DNA of 64,000 bases from Caballeronia novacaledonica (GTDB lineage Bacteria > Pseudomonadota > Gammaproteobacteria > Burkholderiales > Burkholderiaceae), in assembly GCF_900258035.1 (NCBI RefSeq), contig NZ_OGTP01000004.1:248001-312000 (forward strand), read 5' to 3'. The notes below the pieces were generated by a model. It saw only the letters and a list, made by a program, of their open reading frames with translations, had not been told where the DNA came from and ran no database searches. This document shows, piece by piece, positions 35,997 through 42,809 of this stretch; the stretch's first letter is position 1; each line of letters starts with the position of its first letter. The position numbers were made by a program, and so were the translations under genes.

Positions 35997-37160
35997 TTGA
36001 ATCCGACTCTCCCTTCTTTTCCTCTCGCGGCGATTCCGCCCGAGGATGAGGCGCTGCGCGCCTCCGTGCGTGCCTTCCTGCGCGAAGCGCTGGACGGCGT
36101 GCCGGCCAACGTGCGTGCTCACTCCTGGTTCGGCTTCGATCCCGAATTCAGCCGTGAGCTGGCGCGGCGCGGCTGGCTGGGCCTGACGCTGCCACGCGAA
36201 TACGGCGGTGCGGGGCGCAGCGGCTATGCGCGTTTCGTGCTGCTCGAAGAACTGCTGAACGCCGGCGCGCCGGTCTCCGCCCACTGGGTCGGCGAGCGCC
36301 AGACGGCGCCCCTCATCCTGCGCTTCGGCACTGCGGCGCAGCGCGCCTTCTACGTGCCTAAGATCATCCGCGCCGAGGCGTTTTTCTGCATAGGCATGAG
36401 CGAGCCCGACACCGGCTCCGACCTCGCGAGCGTGCGCACGCGCGCCACGCGCACTGCCAGCGGCTGGCGCCTGAACGGCCGCAAGATCTGGACCACGAAC
36501 GCGCACCATTCGCAATACATGTGCGCGCTGGTGCGCACCTCGGGCGCCACCGAGGACCGCCAGAAAGGGCTCTCCCAACTGATCGTCGATCTGTCGCTGC
36601 CGGGCGTCTCGATCCGGCCGATCCGCGACAACAGCGGTGACGAGCATTTCGCCGAGGTGCTGTTCGAGGACGTCGAGCTGGGCGAGGACGCGCTGATCGG
36701 CGAGGAGGGCGCGGGCTGGCAGCAGGTGAACGCGGAGCTCGCATTCGAGCGCAGCGGCCCCGAGCGCCTGTATTCGACGATTGCGCTGGCCAATCTGTGG
36801 CTCATGCAGCTGCGCCAGCACGGCGGCGCGGCGAACCCGGCGTTGCGCGCGCTGGCCGGGCGCATCGCGGCGCAACTCGCGGTGTTGCGTTCGATGTCGC
36901 TCTCGGTGGCGGGGATGCTGGATCGCCACGGGCGGCCCGATCTCGAAGCTGCCTTCGTGAAGGATCTCGGCACCGAATTCGAGCAGGCGATGCCCGAATG
37001 GATCGCCGACATGCTGGAATTCACGCCGGACCTGCCGGCCATGCCGGAACTGCTGCGCACACTCGCCTACATCCGGCAGTTTTCGCCGACCTGCTCGCTG
37101 CGCGGCGGCACGCGCCAGATCATGCGCGGCATCATCGCGCGCGGTCTTGGACTTCGTTGA
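35997..37160 (+). CDS. Acyl-CoA dehydrogenase, alpha-like subunit of a probable heteromer
   Basis: A 387-residue acyl-CoA dehydrogenase, full length. FAD/substrate motifs: LGLTLPREYGGAGRSGYARF, CIGMSEPDTGSDLASVRTRA, WRLNGRKIWTTNAHHSQYM and the C-terminal RQFSPTCSLRGGTRQIMRGI. TTG start at 35997, 25 bp after the enoyl-CoA hydratase gene; no better start is near. The next gene, 11 bp on, encodes a shorter ACAD lacking several motifs. Such adjacent pairs form alpha2beta2 enzymes (ChsE1-ChsE2 type) in steroid side-chain and other bulky acyl-CoA breakdown, where FAD sites lie between subunits. The pairing is inferred from gene arrangement. Confidence 0.88.
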   Translation: MNPTLPSFPLAAIPPEDEALRASVRAFLREALDGVPANVRAHSWFGFDPEFSRELARRGWLGLTLPREYGGAGRSGYARFVLLEELLNAGAPVSAHWVGERQTAPLILRFGTAAQRAFYVPKIIRAEAFFCIGMSEPDTGSDLASVRTRATRTASGWRLNGRKIWTTNAHHSQYMCALVRTSGATEDRQKGLSQLIVDLSLPGVSIRPIRDNSGDEHFAEVLFEDVELGEDALIGEEGAGWQQVNAELAFERSGPERLYSTIALANLWLMQLRQHGGAANPALRALAGRIAAQLAVLRSMSLSVAGMLDRHGRPDLEAAFVKDLGTEFEQAMPEWIADMLEFTPDLPAMPELLRTLAYIRQFSPTCSLRGGTRQIMRGIIARGLGLR

Positions 37161-37171
37161 TAGAGGCGCAC

Positions 37172-38197
37172 ATGACAAACGCAATTGCAGATGAATTCGA
37201 GCGCGCGCTTGCGGCGCTCTGTACCGAAGAGCGTCAGCGAGCGATCGAGGGCGGCGCCTCCGGGGCCGCCGATGAACTGTGGGCGCAGATCGACGCGCTT
37301 GGCTTCAGCGATGCGCTGGTGGACGAAGCGCACGGCGGCGCGGGGCTCTCGCTCGACGAGGCCGCGCCGCTCCTGATTGCCGCGGGCGAGGCGGGGATGT
37401 GCCACCCGTTCGGCGAGACGATGATGGTGCGCGCGCTGCTGGCGCGCGCCGGGTGCCGCGTGGAGAGCGGCGCCCTCGCGCTGGCGCAGGGCGTGCTGGA
37501 CAAGGACGGCGCGCTCGTGTGCGCCAACGTGCCGGGCGCGCAGATCGCGAGTCACGTGCTGGTGGGGGCCGGCGACAGCTGGCTGCTAATGCCGCGCGAA
37601 AGCGCCGAAGCGACCCCGGGCGCGTACCGGCCGCAGGTGTCAGCCTCCTTGCGATGGCGCTCGGCGCAGGCGGCCGTGGCACGCTTCGCGCGAGGCGCGG
37701 AGCGTGCCGAAACGATCGCCAATGCCGTGCACGCGGCGCAGATGGCGGGCACGATGCGGCGCGTGATGGCGCTTTCGGTCGGCTATGCCAACGACCGTAC
37801 CCAGTTCGGCCGCCCGATCGGCCGCTTCCAGGCAGTGCAGCAAGAGCTGGCCGTGCTGGCCGCGCAGGCTGCCTCGGCGACGACGGCGGCGCGCATTGGC
37901 TGCGCGACGGCCGAGCCGTTTCCCGAGCCGCTGCGCGCGGCTCTGGCGAAGCTGCGCGCGAGCGAGGCTGCGCAGAAAGTCTGCACGGTCGGGCATGCGG
38001 TGCATGGTGCCATCGGCATCACCGAGGAGCACCCGCTGCGGCTCTACACCAACCGCCTGCACGAATGGCGCGCGGCGCCCGGTACGGCCACGCGCTGTGC
38101 GGTCGAACTCGGCGACGCGCTGATCGCCGCCGAAACGTGTACGTTCGCCGAGTTCCTGCGCGGGCCGCTGGCGCTCGGCGTCGCCGCGCCTATCTGA
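37172..38197 (+). CDS. Acyl-CoA dehydrogenase, shorter beta-like subunit
   Basis: A 341-residue ACAD-fold protein, about 40 residues shorter than usual. The N-terminal domain keeps ELWAQIDALGFSDALVDEAHG-like contacts and GEAGMCHPFGETMM, and the C-terminal helical domain has SVGYANDRTQFGRPIGRFQA and CTVGHAVHGAIGITEEHPLR. The typical FAD-binding TEP.GGSD and W-T-NG motifs of the middle domain are missing or reduced (VLVGAGDSWLLMPRE instead), as in beta subunits of heteromeric ACADs. Eleven bp after the alpha-like gene. Together they probably form one active enzyme. Ends 6 bp before a copy of the island palindrome. Confidence 0.85.
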   Translation: MTNAIADEFERALAALCTEERQRAIEGGASGAADELWAQIDALGFSDALVDEAHGGAGLSLDEAAPLLIAAGEAGMCHPFGETMMVRALLARAGCRVESGALALAQGVLDKDGALVCANVPGAQIASHVLVGAGDSWLLMPRESAEATPGAYRPQVSASLRWRSAQAAVARFARGAERAETIANAVHAAQMAGTMRRVMALSVGYANDRTQFGRPIGRFQAVQQELAVLAAQAASATTAARIGCATAEPFPEPLRAALAKLRASEAAQKVCTVGHAVHGAIGITEEHPLRLYTNRLHEWRAAPGTATRCAVELGDALIAAETCTFAEFLRGPLALGVAAPI

Positions 38198-38203
38198 GCT
38201 AAA

Positions 38204-38237
38204 GGCGCCGACCCTCCCCGTTTCGGGTAGGCGGCGC
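38204..38237. repeat. Island palindrome, copy 7
   Basis: GGCGCCGACCCTCCCCG, TTT, CGGGTAGGCGGCGC. Long, nearly complementary arms. It falls between the beta-like ACAD gene and the next ACAD gene, the widest gap in this strand's gene run, so it may end or attenuate the upstream transcript. Confidence 0.7.
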
Positions 38238-38361
38238 TTTCACCCAGCCCGGAGAAGATCATTAGCACGCGGCGAACGTGACAGCGATACCGGTACACCG
38301 CAACACGCGACAATGAAGGCCGCTTTTGGGCGCCTGGTGAGACAAGGAAGAGGAGTCGTCG

Positions 38362-39498
38362 ATGAATGTCATCCGCAACATATATCGTGAGGATCACGAA
38401 CAGTTTCGCGCCACCGTGCGGCGCTTCCTTGAAAAGGAATGCGTGCCGCGCCAGGAGAAGTGGCTCGAGAGCGGCATCGTGGATCGTGACGTCTGGCTGA
38501 AGGCCGGTCGCGAAGGGCTGCTGTGCACGGCGCTGCCCGTCGAGTACGGCGGAGGAGGAGGCGATTTCGGCCACGCGGCCGTCATCGCTGAAGAAATGGC
38601 CTATACGGGTTGCAGCGTGTCGTTCGGCCTGCACTCGGACATCGTCGCGCCTTACATCGCGCGCCTCGGCACGGAAGAGCAGAAGCAGAGGTGGCTGCCG
38701 GGCATCTGCGCGGGCGAGACCGTTCTCGCGGTCGCCATCACCGAGCCGGGAGGCGGCTCGGACGTGAAGGCCTGCCGCACAACGGCCGTGCGCGACGGCG
38801 ACGAGTGGGTCATCAACGGCAGCAAGACCTTCATCTCGAACGGCTTCATCTCCGACATGGTGATGGTGGTTTGCAAGACCGACCCGTCGGCGGGCGCCAA
38901 GGGCATCAGCCTCATCATGGTCGAGACCAACCGCGCGGGCTTCCGGCGCGGACGCAAGCTGCACAAGGTCGGAATGCACTCGCAGGACACCGCTGAGCTC
39001 TTCTTCGACGACGTGCGAGTGCCCGTCGGCAATCTTCTCGGCGAGGAGAACAAGGGCTTCCGCTACATGATGCAAGACCTGGCGCAAGAACGCTTCATCA
39101 TCGCGGTGACGGCGGCGGCCAAGGTCGAGCGCCTGCTCGAGCAGACCATCGATTACGTGAAGGACCGCAAGGCCTTCGGCCAGACCGTGTGGGACTTCCA
39201 GAACACGAAGTTCAAGCTGGCCGACGTAAAGGCCCAGTCGGTCGCGATGCGCACGATGGTGGACTACTACCTCGCCGAGCACATGCGCCGGCGTCTGACT
39301 GGCGAGGAAGCCGCGATCGCCAAGCTGCACGCGACCGAGACGATGTGGAAGTGCATTGACGATATGGTGCAGCTCCACGGCGGCTATGGCTACATGCTGG
39401 AATACCCGATCGCACGCGCCTTCGTCGACATGCGCGTGGCGCGCGTGTACGGCGGCAGCAACGAAGTGATGCGCGACATCATCACCCGCAGGATGTGA
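38362..39498 (+). CDS. Acyl-CoA dehydrogenase, long-chain/branched type, copy 2
   Basis: A 378-residue homologue of the gene at 28649 with long identical runs (GTEEQK-RWLP, ITEPGGGSDVKACRTTAVRD, DRKAFGQTVWDFQNTKFKLA, DDMVQLHGGYGYMLEYPIA). The catalytic base is predicted to be E243 in DLAQERFIIA; the MCAD-type position is Gly (YGGSNE). A good AAGGAAGAGGAG site precedes the ATG. It heads the second half of the plus-strand gene run after palindrome copy 7, followed by a hydratase pair and an SDR. Duplication with divergence is likely, one copy per oxidation round. Confidence 0.92.
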   Translation: MNVIRNIYREDHEQFRATVRRFLEKECVPRQEKWLESGIVDRDVWLKAGREGLLCTALPVEYGGGGGDFGHAAVIAEEMAYTGCSVSFGLHSDIVAPYIARLGTEEQKQRWLPGICAGETVLAVAITEPGGGSDVKACRTTAVRDGDEWVINGSKTFISNGFISDMVMVVCKTDPSAGAKGISLIMVETNRAGFRRGRKLHKVGMHSQDTAELFFDDVRVPVGNLLGEENKGFRYMMQDLAQERFIIAVTAAAKVERLLEQTIDYVKDRKAFGQTVWDFQNTKFKLADVKAQSVAMRTMVDYYLAEHMRRRLTGEEAAIAKLHATETMWKCIDDMVQLHGGYGYMLEYPIARAFVDMRVARVYGGSNEVMRDIITRRM

Positions 39499-39588
39499 GT
39501 GCAGGGCGTGAGCACCACCAGGCACCTCACGCAAATCCATTGAACAAGCGGCGCCGGGCTCCGGCGCCAATAATCAGGAGGAGTGGAA

Positions 39589-40035
39589 ATGGCGGATAGC
39601 AGCATGATCGGTCTCGTGACATCGCACGGCACGATCGAAGTGGAGAAGGGGCGCCTGGCATTCTTTGCCAAGGCGATTGGCGAAACCGATCCGGTGTACA
39701 CGGATCTGGCGGCCGCGCGCGACGCGGGCCATCCGACGCTGCCGGTGCCGCCGACGTTTCTCGTGTGCCTGAACGGCGAGGTGGCGCGGCCGTTCAACGT
39801 GCTGGCGAAGCTCAAGCTCGATCTCGCGCGCATTCTGCACGCCGAGCAGGCCTGGACCTATCACCGCATGGCCTATGTGGGCGACACGCTCAGTTTCGAA
39901 ACGAAGATCGACGAAGTCTACGACAAGAAAGGCGGTGCGCTTCACTTCGTGGTGCAGAACACGCGCGTGACAAACCAGAACGGCGAGCACGTGGCGGACC
40001 TGCGTAGCGCGCTTGTCGAACGCAAGATGCAATAA
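39589..40035 (+). CDS. FAS1-like dehydratase/MaoC N-terminal-type hotdog subunit
   Basis: A 148-residue hotdog protein of the MaoC_dehydrat_N (FAS1-like) group: VEKGRLAFFAKAIGETDPVY, TLPVPPTFLVCL, YHRMAYVGDTLSFETKIDEV. Such proteins are the non-catalytic half of heteromeric enoyl-CoA hydratases and pair with a short MaoC protein carrying the Asp/His dyad; that partner is the next gene, 11 bp downstream. The same arrangement (ChsH1 with ChsH2 N-domain) is known from cholesterol side-chain breakdown, where it admits bulky substrates. AGGAGGAG lies just upstream of the ATG at 39589. Confidence 0.88.
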   Translation: MADSSMIGLVTSHGTIEVEKGRLAFFAKAIGETDPVYTDLAAARDAGHPTLPVPPTFLVCLNGEVARPFNVLAKLKLDLARILHAEQAWTYHRMAYVGDTLSFETKIDEVYDKKGGALHFVVQNTRVTNQNGEHVADLRSALVERKMQ

Positions 40036-40046
40036 GGGGAGAACTG

Positions 40047-40466
40047 ATGACTGCACCTCGTTACAACGACGTGAAGATCGGCGACGCGCTGCCGTCGCTC
40101 ACGCTGCCCGCGATCAATCGCACCACGCTTGCGCTCTACGCGGGTGCCTCAGGCGACCACAACCCGATCCACATCGACATCGACTTCGCACGCAAGGCGC
40201 GCATGCCGGATGTGTTCGCACACGGCATGCTGTCAGCCGCCTACCTGGGCCGTCTTGTGGCCGGGTGGGTGCCACAGACGCAGATCCGGAGCCTCGCGAT
40301 CCGCTTCACGGGCATCACGCATGTGGGCAACCAGCCTACCTGCACGGGCGAAGTGGTGGAGAAGTTCGAGGCGGACGGCGAAATGCGCGTGAAGGTCAGC
40401 ATCAAATGCTCGAACCAGTACGGCGAAGACAAGTTGATCGGCGAGGCCGTGGTCGCGCTCGCGTGA
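40047..40466 (+). CDS. MaoC-family (R)-specific enoyl-CoA hydratase, catalytic subunit
   Basis: A 139-residue hotdog hydratase. The catalytic Asp and His are present in LALYAGASGDHNPIHIDIDF, followed by VFAHGMLSAAYLGRLVAGWV and FTGITHVGNQPTCTGEVVEK. It adds water to a 2-enoyl-CoA. The short length and the upstream FAS1-like gene (11-bp gap, GGGGAG site) point to a heteromeric hydratase with a wide substrate channel. The product would go to the SDR encoded 42 bp downstream. Confidence 0.9.
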   Translation: MTAPRYNDVKIGDALPSLTLPAINRTTLALYAGASGDHNPIHIDIDFARKARMPDVFAHGMLSAAYLGRLVAGWVPQTQIRSLAIRFTGITHVGNQPTCTGEVVEKFEADGEMRVKVSIKCSNQYGEDKLIGEAVVALA

Positions 40467-40508
40467 ACCGCCGTGGTGCTTTAACGGAATAATCAAGGAG
40501 CAGAAATA

Positions 40509-41342
40509 ATGAGCAAACTGGCAGGCAAATCAGCCTTGGTGACGGGTTCGGGTCGAGGCATCGGCCGTGAAGTGGCACTGAAGCTGGCGTCGGAAGGCGC
40601 GCGCGTAGTGGTGAACGATCTGGACGCCGAACCGGTCCAGGAAGTCGTCGAGCTGATCCGCTCGGAAGGCGGGGAAGCAGTCGCGTGCGTGGGCAGCGTG
40701 ACGGCGCCCGACTTCGCCGAGCGCTTTGTCAAGACAGCTGTCGACCACTTCAAGGGTATCGACATCATCGTCAACAACGCTGGCTTCACGTGGGACAATG
40801 TGATCCAGAAGATGAGCGACGAGCAGTGGTACGCGATCATCGACTGCCATCTCACCGCGCCGTTCCGCATCCTGCGCGCGGCGCAGCCGGTCATCAGCGC
40901 GGCCGCGAAGGCCGAAGCCGCTGAAGGCCGCGAAGTGTTCCGCAAGATCGTCAACATCTCGTCGGGCGCCGCGGGCGGCAACGTGGGTCAAACGAACTAT
41001 TCGTCCGCCAAGGCAGGTCTTCTCGGCATGACGAAGACGCTCGCGAAGGAATGGGGCCGCCTGAAGGTCAACGTCAACGCCGTCGCGTTTGGCCTGATCG
41101 AGACACGCCTCACGCAGGCACTGGCCGGCGAACAGTCGAAGACCGTGAACATCGAAGGCCGCGAGATCAAGGTGGGCGTGCAGCAGTCGCGCCTCGATAA
41201 CGCGAGCCTGACGATTCCACTCGGCCGCCCGGGCAAAGCGCATGAGGCAGCGGGCTCGGTCTACCTGTTCTGCGTGCCTGAATCGGATTTCCTGTCGGGT
41301 CAGGTTGTATATTGCGGCGGCGGACCCGGCTCGAACTTCTAA
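40509..41342 (+). CDS. SDR 3-hydroxyacyl-CoA dehydrogenase, copy 2
   Basis: A 277-residue SDR, paralogue of the one at 31064. Motifs TGSGRGIG, NNAGFTWDNVIQKMSDEQW, Ser of NISSGAAGG and Tyr-Lys of NYSSAKAGLLGM. The same insert and C-terminal region (IEGREIKVGVQQSRL, GSVYLFCVPES) occur. It likely oxidises the hydroxyacyl-CoA made by the MaoC pair. Strong AAGGAG site before the ATG. A terminator follows at 41372, closing the plus-strand catabolic gene run. Confidence 0.9.
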   Translation: MSKLAGKSALVTGSGRGIGREVALKLASEGARVVVNDLDAEPVQEVVELIRSEGGEAVACVGSVTAPDFAERFVKTAVDHFKGIDIIVNNAGFTWDNVIQKMSDEQWYAIIDCHLTAPFRILRAAQPVISAAAKAEAAEGREVFRKIVNISSGAAGGNVGQTNYSSAKAGLLGMTKTLAKEWGRLKVNVNAVAFGLIETRLTQALAGEQSKTVNIEGREIKVGVQQSRLDNASLTIPLGRPGKAHEAAGSVYLFCVPESDFLSGQVVYCGGGPGSNF

Positions 41343-41371
41343 GGACTTGCGCCGGTACTGTACCCCTGAGG

Positions 41372-41404
41372 AGGCGGCCGGTGTGAAGCTGCCGCCTTTC
41401 TTCC
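41372..41404 (+). terminator. Probable Rho-independent terminator
   Basis: Stem AGGCGGC (41372-41378) with GCCGCCT (41391-41397), then TTCTTCC. It lies 30 bp after the SDR stop and before the MFS gene, so the transporter may have its own promoter or be reached by read-through. Confidence 0.55.
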
Positions 41405-41425
41405 ATCGCCCGCCTGGATGTGACA

Positions 41426-42736
41426 ATGAACGATCATACTCGCTACCAGCCTCGCATGGCCTGGCTCATCACCGCAATGATGCTGTGCTTCATGCTGGTC
41501 AACTTTCTCGACAAGGTCGTGCTCGGCATGGTCGCGGTGCCGCTGATGGCGGAGCTGCATCTGTCGCCCGCGCGATTCGGACTCGTCGCCGGAGCGTTCT
41601 ACTGGTTCTTTTCGCTCTCGACGGTGCTCGTCGGTCTGATCGTCGACCGCATCGCGACGCGTTGGCTGCTGCTCGTCATGGGAATTGGCTGGGCCTGCCT
41701 GCAAATCCCCATAGCGTTCGCGGGCGGCGTCGCGAGCATCATCATATGCCGGGTGCTGCTCGGGATTGCCGAGGGGCCAGCATTTCCGGTCTCGGTGCAT
41801 GCGGTCTACAAATGGTTTCCCGACGACCGGCGCAACCTCCCGGTGGCCGTCATTGCGCAGGGCGCCGGTCTCGGGCTCGTGCTCGCGGGATTTCTGATTC
41901 CCGCAATCAGCGCGCATTGGGGCTGGCGCGCGAACTTCATCGTGCTCGCGGCGGCGGGCACGGCGTGGAGTCTCATGTGGGTGTGCTTCGGCAGCGAGGG
42001 CACGCTGCGCGACGGCGCGCGGCCGGCGTTCGGGCTCGCCGCAACACACGCCGGCGAGTCGCAGCGGCTGCCCTGGCAGAAGCTGCTGCTCGACCGCTCG
42101 GTGGTACTGCTTTTTCTGATGGGATTCTGCGCCTACTGGCTACTCGGCGTGACGCTCACCTGGGTGCCGGCCTACCTCGAAAAGGGACTCGGCTTCGACA
42201 GTATGGCGGCAGGCCGCTGGTATGCCGTCGTCACTGTCGCGGGCATGCCGTGCACGCTCATCATGAGCGCGCTCTCGCAGCGTCTTTTGCGGCGCGGCGT
42301 CGTCACGCGCGTGGCGCGTGCGTGGGTGGCCTGCGGCTGCATGGCGGTGGGCGCGCTGCTGCTCGGCGTGCTCGTCACAGCGCCGCTGCCAGCCACGTTC
42401 AAGCCGCTGCTGCTCGCGTTCGCCAGCTCGATGCCCGGAGTGGCCGTCACGTTGAGTCCCGTGATGCTCGGCGAGATCGTGCCGTTTAGCCAGCGCGGCG
42501 CCTGTCTGTCGTTCTTCACGGCGTTCGGCAATATCGCGGGTCTAGTCGCGCCGATGGTCATGGGCCTGTTCGTCCAGCACTACGGCGCCGACGACGTGCG
42601 TGGCTACGAAGCCGGCCTGCTCTCTGGCGGGGCGCTGCTTGCGGTGGTGTCCGTCGCGGGATTCTGCTGGCTCGATCCGGCGCGCTCGCGCGCAGCACTG
42701 CTGTGCTCGTCGGCGCGCAGCGTCGCGACAGCCTGA
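41426..42736 (+). CDS. MFS transporter (anion:cation or aromatic-acid symporter-like)
   Basis: A 436-residue major facilitator protein with about 12 membrane helices. The loop 2-3 motif is LVGLIVDRIATRWLL, and helix 4 has CRVLLGIAEGPAFPVSVHAV, typical of the ACS/AAHS groups that import organic and aromatic acids. The C-terminal half starts near LLFLMGFCAYWLLGVTLTWV. It is the likely uptake route of the island's acid substrate. The ATG at 41426 was preferred to a GTG six bases upstream; neither has a strong ribosome-binding site. It converges on the LuxR regulator gene (73-bp gap). Confidence 0.88.
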   Translation: MNDHTRYQPRMAWLITAMMLCFMLVNFLDKVVLGMVAVPLMAELHLSPARFGLVAGAFYWFFSLSTVLVGLIVDRIATRWLLLVMGIGWACLQIPIAFAGGVASIIICRVLLGIAEGPAFPVSVHAVYKWFPDDRRNLPVAVIAQGAGLGLVLAGFLIPAISAHWGWRANFIVLAAAGTAWSLMWVCFGSEGTLRDGARPAFGLAATHAGESQRLPWQKLLLDRSVVLLFLMGFCAYWLLGVTLTWVPAYLEKGLGFDSMAAGRWYAVVTVAGMPCTLIMSALSQRLLRRGVVTRVARAWVACGCMAVGALLLGVLVTAPLPATFKPLLLAFASSMPGVAVTLSPVMLGEIVPFSQRGACLSFFTAFGNIAGLVAPMVMGLFVQHYGADDVRGYEAGLLSGGALLAVVSVAGFCWLDPARSRAALLCSSARSVATA

Positions 42737-42809
42737 CTCAAGTGGCAACCCCTGGCCTCATGCCGAGCCGATCGCGACGCGGGGGGGCTTTTCCGAGCGT
42801 GGGGGTGGT

